In this document: positions 1 to 8,149 of the stretch, in pieces
How the letters are laid out: each line of letters starts with the position of its first letter
Numbering within the stretch: the first letter of the stretch is position 1
From: UBA1431 sp002329665
Lineage (GTDB): Bacteria > Bacillota > Clostridia > Christensenellales > UBA1431
Direction of reading: 5' to 3'
Assembly (NCBI GenBank): GCA_040772545.1
Contig: JAXGXY010000007.1
Span: 8,086-72,085, forward strand
DNA: 64,000 bases
Program-made: the position numbers and the translations under genes
The notes under the pieces: generated by a model
Seen by the model: only the letters and a program-made list of their open reading frames with translations
Databases searched by the model: none
What the model was told of the DNA's origin: nothing

Positions 1-47
1 GGATGCTGGATTCCTGCATCTACGCGCTCCTGAAAGAAGAAATATAA
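1..47 (+). CDS. C-terminal tail of an unidentified gene (partial)
   Basis: The window opens inside an open frame that ends with a TAA at 45-47. Only about 14 residues are visible, ending in ALLKEEI. That is too little to assign a family, and the frame could be fortuitous. No T-rich hairpin follows directly. From 48 to 335 I see no credible gene, only a short GC hairpin at 256-275. Confidence 0.3.
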   Translation, partial: MLDSCIYALLKEEI

Positions 48-335
48 GACTTCCTCTCGCCGGGGCGCTTCCACCCCTCTCCCGTATGAGCCCTCCCGTA
101 CCGGTGTCTGCTTTATGCCCATTGTATTTGCGCGGGAGGGGCAGGGCCGGGCATCACATCAAGCCGTTAAGTCCCCGGAAGATTCGGAAACCGCAATCCC
201 CTACATCCGGAACGCGCCCCGCGCGGGCAAATTTTAGCGGCCGGGTCCGGCGGGAGGCGGCTTTTTACGGCCGCCATACTTTATAAACCCTGAAGGCCAT
301 AGACTATAGAGAGACGGTCTTTTGGGGGGATTGCC

Positions 336-926
336 ATGCGGGTCATTAAGGTTTTCAATGCAAAACGAGCGGCCGTTATTGCGTTTTGCGCGGTCTTGTC
401 CGTGTTGGCGTGTTTAAGGTCCGGAATACTGGTCGGCAGTGAAACCGACGTATCCGGGACGTTTTCGCAGGCATCGGAATATGAGGTAAGGAGCCGGTTG
501 CTGATAGAAGCCGTGAACAAGGTCGGAGTATGCGAACCCGAACGGGCCGTAAATGTGTGGGCAAACGGTTTGATGCAAAGAAACGCGGCCATGCAGTATT
601 CGGTAATGACCCGTGCCCTGAAAGCGCAATACGTGAAGGATTTGGAAATCAACGCTCCCAACTGGGTAACCGGCGTCTCGAGTCCCTGGATAAACGGCTA
701 TGAGGTTTTGAAGGCCCAAAAACAAAACGATAACAGCTATCTTTTTGAGCTCCGGATTTCTACCGCTTCGTCGGCGGGCCCGGCGGGGGACTACAACGCG
801 AAGCTGGCCGTTACGCGCGAAGACGGGTTTTGGCGTATAGCCCGGTTGTCGACGGATGAGGGTTTGTTGCCCTATACAGGATTCAGGGATACAAAGGCAG
901 GAACATCGGCGCTGCTGGCGGATTGA
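336..926 (+). CDS. Hypothetical secreted or lipoprotein-like protein
   Basis: The 196-residue product begins with a basic n-region and a hydrophobic segment (about residues 12-26) ending in VLAC, which could be a weak lipobox or simply a membrane anchor. The rest is soluble, with a repeated W/Y-rich beta pattern in its second half reminiscent of NTF2-like extracytoplasmic domains; that resemblance is inference only. The ATG follows a G-rich stretch at 325-331. The gene is noticeably richer in A/T-ending codons than its GC-rich neighbours, which may mean recent acquisition. I do not recognise a function. It is convergent with the NlpC/P60 gene downstream. Confidence 0.6.
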   Translation: MRVIKVFNAKRAAVIAFCAVLSVLACLRSGILVGSETDVSGTFSQASEYEVRSRLLIEAVNKVGVCEPERAVNVWANGLMQRNAAMQYSVMTRALKAQYVKDLEINAPNWVTGVSSPWINGYEVLKAQKQNDNSYLFELRISTASSAGPAGDYNAKLAVTREDGFWRIARLSTDEGLLPYTGFRDTKAGTSALLAD

Positions 927-1083
927 GGCGAAACAGGACCCGGAGATGCTCCTTAAATCCGCACATCGAAAGATGCCGGAAGCCGGCGGAAGTGTTGGCG
1001 GCTGTCTGTTTTGTGATTAAGAAATAATTCCGATCCGACCACGCCGCAGAGCAAACAAGCAACGGGACGAAATCGCCGATACG

Positions 1084-1117
1084 CAAAAGCCGGCGCAAAC
1101 TTACTGTTTGCGCCGGC
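1084..1117 (-). terminator. Intrinsic terminator of the NlpC/P60 gene
   Basis: A perfect 12-bp stem (1089-1100 with 1106-1117) with a 5-nt loop is followed, in the minus direction, by a short T-run (complement of 1084-1088). It lies 25 nt past the stop of the minus-strand hydrolase gene. Confidence 0.8.
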
Positions 1118-1141
1118 GCCGGATGCAATCCCGCTTTGCTA

Positions 1142-2389
1142 TTAGAACACGCGCCTGCCGCACACGAAGTTGCGCCTCCAGTACGGCCCGAACGCTCCGA
1201 TCACGACCCTGCCCCTGCTGGATGAAGCGTGGACGAACTGGCCACCGCCAAGGTAGATGCCCGTGTGGCTCACGCGCGAACTCCTGTCCGACTTGAAGAA
1301 GATCAGATCGCCCCTTCTCAGCGCCCCGACGCTGCCGACCCGCTGCCAGGACGATACCTGGCTGAACCCGGCCGCGTTGAACCGGCTCACCCGCACCCCC
1401 GAGTGGTTGAGCGAGTAGTAGACCAGGCCGGAGCAGTCGAACGATCTGGGCCCCGTGGCCCCCCATACGTACCGGTCCCCGAGCTGCCCGAGGGCGACCG
1501 ATACCAGGCCTTCCGCGCCCGATCCGCCGCTGTATCCGGAGGACCCGTTCGACGGCGTCGCGGGCTTGGGCTTCGGCGCGGCCTTCGCGTTGGGCGAGAA
1601 CAGCACGTCCCGCGACTGCGTGCCCATCTTCGCGTCCACGAACAGGCCGTTGACCTTCTGGAACGAGCGCACGGCCTTTTCCGTCTCGTCGCCGTATCTC
1701 CCGGTGGCCGTGCCTTTGAAGTAACCGAGTTCCTTGAGCCTTAGCTGCATGTTCTTTACGTCCAGGCCGATGTTCCCCGGATAGATCGTGTACATCTTGG
1801 CCTCGTCCGAGTAGAGGAGCTTGAGCGTCTCCTCCCCCGCGATGCCGTCGACCTGCAGGTCGTGGCACCTCTGGAACAGCTCGACCGAAAACTCCGTGAC
1901 CGGCCCGTAGAAGTTGGTCACTTCGTCGTTCTCGAAGTATTCGAGTTCCATGAGCCGCGACTGGAGGCTGGCCACCTGCGGGTTCGTCGCCCCGATTTCG
2001 AGGCGGGGACCCGTGAATATGGACCGCATGAGCTGCGCCTGTTCCAGGCTCTTTACGGGCACGTCCACCGTCACCCCCGGCAGCACTTCGAGCGCCGCGG
2101 TGTCGTTTGCATCGTCCCCTTCGGCGTCGGGGTCTTCCGCCGTGTTCCCGTTGACCTTCACGCCTTTGAGTACCGAAACGTCGTCGATTTTTTCCTGAAT
2201 CTCCTGGCTGTCGACGCCGGGCAGCACCAGCGAGTCTTCAAGGTCGTCGGTGCCCTCGGCAAAGACGGTCCCCGCCGGGAGCAGCAGGGCCGCCGCCAGC
2301 ACGGCGGCCAGCTTCCGCTTCACGCCTCTGCCCGTTTGGAGTCCGCAAACGCCTTTTTTTCGCCCGGGGCCTTCATTTATACCAATCAT
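1142..2389 (-). CDS. Secreted NlpC/P60 endopeptidase with two peptidoglycan-binding domains
   Basis: The protein has 415 residues. After a basic leader, a signal peptide (about residues 23-45, ending TVFA) directs export. Two PG_binding_1 type repeats follow (about 133-195 and 202-265), then a Pro/Ser/Gly linker and a C-terminal NlpC/P60 domain (about 293-415). Cys319 in the DCSGLVYYS motif, His375 (SHTGIYLG) and His387 fit the catalytic triad. Known family members cut gamma-D-Glu-diaminopimelate stem-peptide bonds. I chose the ATG at 2389 because an AAAGGA Shine-Dalgarno precedes it; a GTG at 2323 just before the signal peptide is the alternative. The gene is monocistronic, with its own promoter and terminator. 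Confidence 0.9.
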   Translation of the reverse strand: MIGINEGPGRKKGVCGLQTGRGVKRKLAAVLAAALLLPAGTVFAEGTDDLEDSLVLPGVDSQEIQEKIDDVSVLKGVKVNGNTAEDPDAEGDDANDTAALEVLPGVTVDVPVKSLEQAQLMRSIFTGPRLEIGATNPQVASLQSRLMELEYFENDEVTNFYGPVTEFSVELFQRCHDLQVDGIAGEETLKLLYSDEAKMYTIYPGNIGLDVKNMQLRLKELGYFKGTATGRYGDETEKAVRSFQKVNGLFVDAKMGTQSRDVLFSPNAKAAPKPKPATPSNGSSGYSGGSGAEGLVSVALGQLGDRYVWGATGPRSFDCSGLVYYSLNHSGVRVSRFNAAGFSQVSSWQRVGSVGALRRGDLIFFKSDRSSRVSHTGIYLGGGQFVHASSSRGRVVIGAFGPYWRRNFVCGRRVF

Positions 2390-2443
2390 GTTTTCCTTTC
2401 TTTGCCATTTGCTCAGGAAATATTAAGAAAGTATTACAATGGT

Positions 2444-2472
2444 ATTATAACCAAAGCGTAACGGAAACGCAA
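2444..2472 (-). promoter_or_regulatory. Sigma-A promoter of the NlpC/P60 gene
   Basis: On the minus strand, TTGCGT, 17 nt and a perfect TATAAT (2449-2444) lie about 55 nt upstream of the start codon. The rest of 2390-2674 holds no gene. Confidence 0.65.
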
Positions 2473-2625
2473 AGCTTTTTTCCTTAGTTTTACAAAAAAT
2501 CCTTTTTGTTGGGGGCTGAATATATAACCGTCGCCGGAACACAGCCAGGGGCCACTCAGACTGTCAAACAGCCTGCCGGCAGGGGGTGCGGGAGACGCAA
2601 TCCCCCGCTTTTAACAACCGCCGAC

Positions 2626-2662
2626 ACAGGGGCCCGGCCGAATCAGTCGGCCGGGCCCCTGT
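2626..2662. terminator. Perfect 16-bp hairpin downstream of fprA
   Basis: Arms 2626-2641 and 2647-2662 are exactly complementary around a 5-nt loop, 12 nt past the fprA stop. There is no clear T-run on either side, so it is either a weak terminator or a 3'-end stabiliser. Confidence 0.6.
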
Positions 2663-2674
2663 TAATAAGCCCTC

Positions 2675-3865
2675 CTACGCGTTCAAAGCCGCGGCAACGT
2701 CCTTTGCAAGTGCGCGCGCGGCGCCGAGTTCCTCCTCGTTCGGGTTCATCTTGGCCCGGCAGGCGCCCGCGGTCTTCATCCCGAGCTGTTCCATCCGCCC
2801 GAGGATGTGTTTCGCCGCCTCCCCGCTCCAGCCGTAACTCCCGAACGAGGCGCCGACCTTGGAACGGCAGACGATCGCCGAAAGGGCGCCCATCACCTGC
2901 CACACCGGTTCGAGCGCGTCCCGGTTAAGGGTCGGCGAGCCGATGATCACCGCGTCCGCCGCCATGGCCATCGCCGCCGCCTCTAAAGCCGGTATCAGCG
3001 AAACGTCCTGCACGCGCACGTCGACGCCCTCGCTCTCGAGCTCGGCGGCGATCGCCCGGGCAAGCTTGGCCGTGAACCCGTAACACGAAACGTACCCCAC
3101 GAACGCGCTTTTCCCCCTGTGCGCGCCGGGCGCGGCCCATTTTTCATACCGCGCCACCGCTCCCAAGGGGTCTTTGTTGAGCACGGGGCCGTGCGACGGG
3201 CAGATCACAGAAATGTCCAGGCCGCGCACTTTTTCGCACGCTTCGAGCACGTGCTTCTTGAACGGGCTCATGATGACGTCGAAATAGTATTTCTGCGTTT
3301 CAAGCAGTTCCGAGACCGGCATCGCGTCCTCGAAGACGCCGGGCCAGTGGTGGTGGAACCCGAACACGTCCCCCGAGATAAGCGCCCGGCGCTCGGGGAT
3401 GTAGGTGAACATGGAGTCCGGCCAGTGCAGGAACGGGGCGGAAACGAACCGCAGCGTGACCCCTCCCAAATCGATGCTGTCGCCGTCGCCGACGACCCTG
3501 AGATTGAGCGGCTCGTTCACGATCTCCCTGATGAGGAGCGACGCCGCCCTGCTGCATACGATGCACGTTTCGGGAGAAAGTTCAAGCAGCTCGCGGACCG
3601 CGCCGGTGTGATCCGGTTCGGTGTGGTTCAGCACGAGGTAATCGATCCTGCTTGGATCGGCCCCCGCGTCGGTGAGCCGTTCCTTCCATTCCCCGAAAAA
3701 CCCGGCCTTGACCCCCTCCACGACGGCGCAGGCGCCCCGCCCGCGCACGAAATACGAATTGTACGAAGTCCCGTACTGCGTGGACATGATGACGTCGAAC
3801 ACCCTCAGGTCGGGGTCCTGCGCGCCTACCCAGTACAGGCCCTCATCGATATTGTATGACTGCAT
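2675..3865 (-). CDS. fprA: A-type flavoprotein (FprA/flavodiiron O2 or NO reductase)
   Basis: This 396-residue flavodiiron protein would reduce O2 to water or NO to N2O in the cytoplasm using electrons from rubredoxin. The N-terminal metallo-beta-lactamase domain (about 1-245) keeps all diiron ligands: His81, Glu83, Asp85, His86 (HTEPDH), His147, Asp166 and His225. A flavodoxin domain follows from about 250, with the FMN-binding loop near GYVSCYGFTAK. There is no C-terminal rubredoxin fusion, and a free rubredoxin gene lies 9 nt upstream as the expected partner. An AGGAGG site precedes the ATG. Length and motifs match the class A family. Confidence 0.95.
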   Translation of the reverse strand: MQSYNIDEGLYWVGAQDPDLRVFDVIMSTQYGTSYNSYFVRGRGACAVVEGVKAGFFGEWKERLTDAGADPSRIDYLVLNHTEPDHTGAVRELLELSPETCIVCSRAASLLIREIVNEPLNLRVVGDGDSIDLGGVTLRFVSAPFLHWPDSMFTYIPERRALISGDVFGFHHHWPGVFEDAMPVSELLETQKYYFDVIMSPFKKHVLEACEKVRGLDISVICPSHGPVLNKDPLGAVARYEKWAAPGAHRGKSAFVGYVSCYGFTAKLARAIAAELESEGVDVRVQDVSLIPALEAAAMAMAADAVIIGSPTLNRDALEPVWQVMGALSAIVCRSKVGASFGSYGWSGEAAKHILGRMEQLGMKTAGACRAKMNPNEEELGAARALAKDVAAALNA

Positions 3866-3874
3866 GCGCCCTCC

Positions 3875-4033
3875 TCATTCTTCCTCGAAATCTTCTTTCC
3901 CTACGCCGCATACCGGGCAGACAAAATCATCCGGGAGATCGTCAAACGCCGTTCCGGGAGCGATCTTTTCTTCCGGAAGGCCTTGTGCTTCGTCGTATAC
4001 CCATCCGCAGACGGTGCAAACATAACGCTTCAT
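3875..4033 (-). CDS. Rubredoxin
   Basis: The product is a 52-residue rubredoxin with its single iron held by Cys6, Cys9, Cys39 and Cys42 (CTVCG and CPVCG). I took the ATG at 4033, preceded by GGGAGG; a longer frame to 4153 would add 40 residues unlike any rubredoxin and would run over the promoter. It is the first gene of a two-gene operon with fprA and most likely donates electrons to that flavodiiron protein. The short acidic tail EDFEEE is typical of small anaerobe rubredoxins. Confidence 0.95.
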   Translation of the reverse strand: MKRYVCTVCGWVYDEAQGLPEEKIAPGTAFDDLPDDFVCPVCGVGKEDFEEE

Positions 4034-4082
4034 CCTGTTTCCCTCCCAAGCATGGTAGTTTTCCTGATACCCTATCCAGTTC

Positions 4083-4111
4083 AGTATACACCAGGCCTGT
4101 CCGAAAGGCAA
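4083..4111 (-). promoter_or_regulatory. Sigma-A promoter of rubredoxin-fprA
   Basis: The minus strand reads TTGCCT, 17 nt, TATACT, placing the transcript start about 45 nt before the rubredoxin ATG. Confidence 0.75.
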
Positions 4112-4242
4112 CGCATTTGCGCCGGGGAAAGAGAAACAGCGGTACAAGCCCATAATATTGCTGTAATTCGAAATATTTTCGTGAAATACGGCTTATTCAC
4201 GCCCCCCTACCGCCTGGTAATACGTTATCTTTACCGTCCGGC

Positions 4243-4271
4243 TTGATCGCCGGGATGCGGGGGCCTATACT
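4243..4271 (+). promoter_or_regulatory. Sigma-A promoter of the ComEC-like lipoprotein gene
   Basis: TTGATC (4243-4248), 17 nt and TATACT (4266-4271) lie about 60 nt before the start codon. Confidence 0.75.
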
Positions 4272-4331
4272 GTATATGTGGAAATAACGGTATTAAAAAA
4301 GAGCCCTTCCGGGCCGATTGGAGGATCGCTC

Positions 4332-5255
4332 ATGCCTACGGCCAGGATGAAGCTGCTGCTCTGCGCGCTCGCCGCGCTGCTCTTATTATCCGGATGCGCG
4401 CCCGCCGGGGCCGTCCTGGAACCGGCCCTTACGCCGGCCGGCCCGGCCGCGCCGACGCCTTCCGCGACGCCTTCGCCGCCTTCCGCCGCGCCGCACGAGC
4501 CGCAGGGCGAACTGGAAGTCCATTTCATCGACGTCGGCCAGGCCGACTGCATCCTTATAAAGCAGGGGAGCGCCGCGATGCTCATCGACGCGGGCAACAA
4601 CGCCGACGCATCGGCCGTCGTCGCGTACCTGCGCGGCGCCGGGATAACCAGGCTTGTTACGGTGATCGGCACGCATCCGCACGAAGACCACATCGGCGGC
4701 CTGGACGCCGTCCTTCTGGCCTTCCCCGCCGGCAGCGTCATCATGCCCAAAGTCGCCCACACCACCAGGACGTTCGAGGACGTGCTCGACGCCATCGAGG
4801 CAAAAGGGCTGAGCGTCACTTCGCCCGTGCCCGGCCGGCGGTTCAGCGTGGGCGACGCGCGGTGCACCGTCCTCGCGCCGCGGTCCGCGGCCTACGGCGA
4901 CCTCAACGACTATTCGGTCGTCGTGCGCCTGACGTTCGGGGACACCGCGTTCCTGTTCACCGGCGACGCCGGCGCCGAGTCGGAAAATGAAATGCTCTCA
5001 GGCGGCCTGCCGCTCGGGGCCGACGTGCTCAAAGTCGGGCACCACGGGAGCAGAACGTCGAGCACGGCGGCGTTTCTGCGGGCAGTCTCGCCTTCGGCCG
5101 CCGTCATCAGCGCCGGCACGGACAACGATTACGGCCACCCCGCCCCCGAAACGCTCGCCCGCCTGCGGGACGCGGGCGCGAGGGTATACCGGACCGACCT
5201 TTCGGGCACGATCGTGGCCTACAGCGACGGGCAGACCGTACGCATCCAACCGTGA
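4332..5255 (+). CDS. ComEC/Rec2-like metallo-beta-lactamase lipoprotein
   Basis: The 307-residue protein has a signal peptide with lipobox LLSGC (Cys22), a Pro/Ala/Thr-rich tether (about 25-60), and a metallo-hydrolase domain carrying the HPHEDH metal motif, a FTGDAG segment and VGHHGS near the end. That pattern is the free-standing version of the C-terminal hydrolase domain of the DNA-uptake protein ComEC. As a lipoprotein it would act outside the membrane, plausibly as a nuclease or phosphodiesterase; the substrate is unknown. The ATG at 4332 follows GGAGG and is preferred over upstream codons. It is followed by a DUF3006 gene, a frequent partner. Confidence 0.85.
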   Translation: MPTARMKLLLCALAALLLLSGCAPAGAVLEPALTPAGPAAPTPSATPSPPSAAPHEPQGELEVHFIDVGQADCILIKQGSAAMLIDAGNNADASAVVAYLRGAGITRLVTVIGTHPHEDHIGGLDAVLLAFPAGSVIMPKVAHTTRTFEDVLDAIEAKGLSVTSPVPGRRFSVGDARCTVLAPRSAAYGDLNDYSVVVRLTFGDTAFLFTGDAGAESENEMLSGGLPLGADVLKVGHHGSRTSSTAAFLRAVSPSAAVISAGTDNDYGHPAPETLARLRDAGARVYRTDLSGTIVAYSDGQTVRIQP

Positions 5256-5269
5256 TGGGAGGAAATGAC

Positions 5270-5485
5270 ATGCTTGCAGTCATAGACCGTTTCGAGGGCG
5301 GCTTCGCGCTGTGCGAGTCCCTCGCAGACGGGCAGATGCGGCGCCTCGACCGCTCCGCCCTGCCCCCCGAAGCGAAGGAGGGGGACGTGCTGCGTATCGC
5401 CAGGGATTCCGTCACCATCGACAGCCGGCTTACCGAAAAACGGAAAGCGGATATGCAAAAAAGGATGGACAGGCTGTGGAAATGA
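5270..5485 (+). CDS. DUF3006 family small protein
   Basis: The 71-residue product opens with LAVIDRFEGGFALCE, the signature of DUF3006, a small beta-barrel-like family with no assigned activity. It commonly sits directly behind ComEC-like metallohydrolase genes, as here (15 nt after the lipoprotein stop). I use the ATG at 5270, which has GGGAGGA in front; an ATG at 5252 overlaps the previous stop but lacks a site. The stop codon directly abuts the stop of the convergent LPMTG gene, leaving no room for a separate terminator. Confidence 0.8.
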   Translation: MLAVIDRFEGGFALCESLADGQMRRLDRSALPPEAKEGDVLRIARDSVTIDSRLTEKRKADMQKRMDRLWK

Positions 5486-7336
5486 CTACGCGCCCGTCCT
5501 GTGCGGGATGGCCTTTAAAGCGGCGGCGCACAGCGCGGCGCACAGCATGAGCAGCGCGATCCCGTCCCGGCTCTGCCCGGTCATGGGCAGAAGCGAAGGC
5601 ACGACCGTATAATCGACGCGCAGCCGCTCGGTCCCCCCGCCGGTCCTGACTTCATATTCCACCCAGCCGCCGCCGGCGTTGCAGGGGGTGAGCACGAGGC
5701 CGCCGTCTTCGGCCTCGGCCGAAGCGGTAAGGGCGTAATAGCTCCATTCCCCGCCGGGCAGGGAAGCCCTGAGCACATACCGCCCGCCCGCGTATACGAT
5801 AAGGTTGTCGGGTATCCCCGTGATGCTGAGCCCGGCCTGTTTCACGCGCACTTCGACGGTGTAGGCGCGCGTCTTCCCGCTCTCGGCCGTCACGGTGAAG
5901 GCCACGGGCGAGGAAAAGTCGGTCGGCACGCCGCACGCGGGCGAAACAGACGCCCCTTCATGCTCCACCTCGGGAATCAGGCGGGTGACGTCGGTCCCTT
6001 CCGGCACCTCCACGAAAACGGCCTGTCCCCGTATGTCCGCCTTCGCGTCCCTTATCCCCCTGAACGAAAACCCTGTCAACGCGCATTTATCGCTCACCGC
6101 GTTGACGATAACGCTCAGTACGGCGTATGCCTTGCCGCGGTCTTCCCTCAGCGTGACGCGCGCCTTCCCTCCCGCCTCTCCGGTGAAAGCCGCCGTATAC
6201 CCGCCCGCCACGGGCCTTGCCAGTCCGCCGTCTTCGAGCGCGAGCGCTTCGCCCTCCGTTTCTATAACGAAGGGCGCGTTTTCGGATTCGGACCCGACGA
6301 AGAGTTCCCCGCGTTGTCCTATGTTCATGCCCGCGCCCAGGGGGCGCCCCTCTATCGTCAGCGCCAGGCTGCTCACGCCGTATCCGTGGGCGAGCGCCAC
6401 GTCCTCGCCGTAATCGTAGGTATCGCCGCGCGCGTTGTTGTCGAACGTGTTCGCGTCGAGATACAAAACGCCCGAGAGCACCAGCAAGGCCGGCCCCTTC
6501 CCGTCGGACGCGTTGCGTGTAAAGGCCGAACCGGTCACGTACGTGTGCTGGGCGTGGGCGGCTATGGCCCCGCCTCCGCCCGCCGCGCTATTGAGCGTGA
6601 ACGAGCAGGCGTCGAAGTTAAGCGGAATCAAGCCGCCCAGGACGTAGACGGCCCCGCCGCCCCCGGCCGCCTCGTTTTTTTCGAACGCGCAGCCGGCAAA
6701 CGCCACTTCGTTGTCCGCATACGAATCGCGGATCGTCGCGTACACCGCGCCGCCGTACCGCCCCGCGCGGTTTTCAAGGAAATCGCTGTCCCGGATAGCG
6801 GCGTTTGCGCCGTCGTTCATCACCGCCCCGCCGAATCCGCTCACGCCGCCTGATGTACGGGCCGTGTTGCGCACGAAAGCGCAGTTTGATACCTCCAGCG
6901 TCCCCCTGTACTGGTAGAGGGCGCCGCCCGAATTGTCGGCGAAGTTGTCTGAAAAGACGCAGCGGTCGAGTTTGAGGGCGGCGCCATGGGCAAAGACCGC
7001 CCCGCCTGCCGCCGCATCGCCTTCGGTATGGTTAAAGCCCGAAAACGTCGTGTCTTCGATCGTGACGGCCGCATTCTTCACGACCAGCGCGCGGCCGCCG
7101 TATCCGCTTTTCGGGCGCAGGGCATGGCCTTTGCCCGAGATCGTGAGGTCCTTATACACCTCTATCTCGCCGTCCGCTTCGAGGTCCCCCGCAATCACGA
7201 TACGGTCGCCGGGGGACGCGGAATCGACGGCCAGCTTCAGCGCCGCCCAGTCGGAAACCACCCGCGGCGCGGCGCGCGCGGTGCTTGGAAGCATGAAAAG
7301 GAAAATCAAAGCAAGGCCGATGGCCGCCTTCTTCAT
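5486..7336 (-). CDS. Sortase-anchored beta-helix surface protein (LPMTG)
   Basis: This 616-residue protein has a signal peptide (residues 1-23, ending TARA). A right-handed parallel beta-helix follows (about 25-310) with Cys/Phe-punctuated turns such as DNSGGALY, typical of polymorphic pectate-lyase-like folds. Beta-sandwich segments come next, and the C-terminus carries a sorting signal: LPMTGQ, a hydrophobic span and a short basic tail. A class A sortase should attach it to the wall; binding or enzymatic activity is unknown. I start at the ATG at 7336 (GTGAGGG upstream) because the promoter occupies 7425-7453. It is monocistronic and convergent with the DUF3006 gene. Confidence 0.85.
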   Translation of the reverse strand: MKKAAIGLALIFLFMLPSTARAAPRVVSDWAALKLAVDSASPGDRIVIAGDLEADGEIEVYKDLTISGKGHALRPKSGYGGRALVVKNAAVTIEDTTFSGFNHTEGDAAAGGAVFAHGAALKLDRCVFSDNFADNSGGALYQYRGTLEVSNCAFVRNTARTSGGVSGFGGAVMNDGANAAIRDSDFLENRAGRYGGAVYATIRDSYADNEVAFAGCAFEKNEAAGGGGAVYVLGGLIPLNFDACSFTLNSAAGGGGAIAAHAQHTYVTGSAFTRNASDGKGPALLVLSGVLYLDANTFDNNARGDTYDYGEDVALAHGYGVSSLALTIEGRPLGAGMNIGQRGELFVGSESENAPFVIETEGEALALEDGGLARPVAGGYTAAFTGEAGGKARVTLREDRGKAYAVLSVIVNAVSDKCALTGFSFRGIRDAKADIRGQAVFVEVPEGTDVTRLIPEVEHEGASVSPACGVPTDFSSPVAFTVTAESGKTRAYTVEVRVKQAGLSITGIPDNLIVYAGGRYVLRASLPGGEWSYYALTASAEAEDGGLVLTPCNAGGGWVEYEVRTGGGTERLRVDYTVVPSLLPMTGQSRDGIALLMLCAALCAAALKAIPHRTGA

Positions 7337-7424
7337 GAGGCCCTCACCCATCCGTACCGGTATTTGTCCGACCGTTATTGCTAGAGAGCGAAAAATGTAG
7401 GAATGTGCCGTGATGTATAGAATC

Positions 7425-7453
7425 ATTGTAATCCATTTTCTTTTGTGCGTCAA
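7425..7453 (-). promoter_or_regulatory. Sigma-A promoter of the LPMTG surface protein
   Basis: TTGACG, 17 nt and TACAAT on the minus strand form one of the best sigma-A matches in the window. It lies about 90 nt upstream of the start, and its position excludes the longer reading frame start. Confidence 0.8.
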
Positions 7454-7525
7454 CAGGAATCCGGCAAAGAAAGGGGGCGGTTTGTCTTAAGACGGGATCG
7501 GACCGTATCCCGGCAGGCCGCGGTA

Positions 7526-7534
7526 TGGTATAAT
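7526..7534 (+). promoter_or_regulatory. Extended -10 promoter of the zinc-ribbon gene
   Basis: TGG directly followed by a perfect TATAAT (7529-7534) forms an extended -10. No good -35 lies at 16-18 nt. The start codon is 30 nt downstream. Confidence 0.65.
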
Positions 7535-7563
7535 GCTGAACAAAGCACGAGGAGGTGTCCCCT

Positions 7564-7737
7564 TTGAAAAAGAAAATCGAATTCGAATTCCTGCTCTGCG
7601 GCGGGATCGTCTCCTTCGTATGCCCCGAATGCGGGAAGAACATCAAGGCCACCACCGACGTGGTCCTGGCAAAGGACCCCCGGTTCAGGTGCCCGCACTG
7701 CGACAGCGAACTCGACATCGACGAAGAAGCGTTCTGA
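7564..7737 (+). CDS. Small zinc-ribbon protein
   Basis: The 57-residue cytoplasmic protein has two CxxC pairs (FVCPECGKN and FRCPHCDSE) 25 residues apart that should bind one zinc ion, and an acidic tail. Such ribbons occur in regulators, RNA polymerase-associated factors and stand-alone proteins; nothing here narrows the role. The start is probably the TTG at 7564, with GGAGG 8 nt upstream; the in-frame GTG at 7555 overlaps the ribosome site itself. A 48-codon gene follows 94 nt downstream. Confidence 0.7.
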   Translation: MKKKIEFEFLLCGGIVSFVCPECGKNIKATTDVVLAKDPRFRCPHCDSELDIDEEAF

Positions 7738-7831
7738 AGCCGGCCCGGGTTTGCCGCAGGTTGCGCGGTAAGGGCGCGGCGTACATACCCGCCCCACGGC
7801 CGGTGCATACTACGGCCATGGAGGTGAGATC

Positions 7832-7978
7832 ATGGCAAGGAAAAGGAAAAAAGCGAAACGGCCGGCGGAAGAATACCCCCGCGCCGATAAGACCCCCGAG
7901 CCTTCGGACATCGTCGACAGGTCTATGGGCGGGCAGTCCGGCAAGGCGTTTAAGGGCTGGCACCCCGACGACGTGTGA
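7832..7978 (+). CDS. 48-residue basic hypothetical protein
   Basis: An ATG with GGAGGTGAG 5 nt upstream opens a 48-codon frame ending in TGA at 7976-7978. The product has a strongly basic start (ARKRKKAKR), a Pro/Glu middle and the tail GKAFKGWHPDDV, with no membrane segment. The good ribosome site, the ordered composition and the hairpin directly after the stop argue that it is real. I do not recognise the family. It may share a transcript with the zinc-ribbon gene. Confidence 0.55.
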   Translation: MARKRKKAKRPAEEYPRADKTPEPSDIVDRSMGGQSGKAFKGWHPDDV

Positions 7979-7982
7979 ACGC

Positions 7983-8005
7983 CCCGCCCATAAACCATGG
8001 GCGGG
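7983..8005 (+). terminator. Hairpin after the 48-residue gene
   Basis: A 9-bp GC stem (7983-7991 with 7997-8005) with a 5-nt loop starts 5 nt past the stop. The following sequence is not a clean T-run, so termination strength is uncertain. Confidence 0.45.
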
Positions 8006-8084
8006 CGTCTGCGTCCGCCAAACAGAGGGGACGCTCATATCCCGGCGGCGCCCAAAATTTTTTCTTTAAAACCATTTTTCTTCA

Positions 8085-8113
8085 TTGACTTCGCCCCGCT
8101 ATTCTGATATGCT
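8085..8113 (+). promoter_or_regulatory. Sigma-A promoter of the ilv-cimA-leu operon
   Basis: TTGACT (8085-8090), 17 nt and TATGCT (8108-8113) lie at the head of the T-box leader. Transcription would start near 8120. Confidence 0.8.
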
Positions 8114-8149
8114 GTTCTCTAATCTTTAATTTTTAAATGCAATGATTAG

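Noticed and set aside
86..286. 66-codon frame at the left edge
   Set aside because: No ribosome site, Arg/Pro-rich shadow composition, no domain.
1101..1868. Long minus-strand frame inside the NlpC/P60 gene
   Set aside because: High-GC shadow frame rich in Arg, Gly and Ala, fully inside a gene with clear domains.
4034..4153. 40-residue N-terminal extension of rubredoxin
   Set aside because: The extension covers the promoter -10/-35 and has no rubredoxin-like sequence; GGGAGG precedes the internal ATG.
7337..7453. Extended start for the LPMTG protein
   Set aside because: The added 39 codons run through a near-perfect sigma-A promoter and precede an intact signal peptide.
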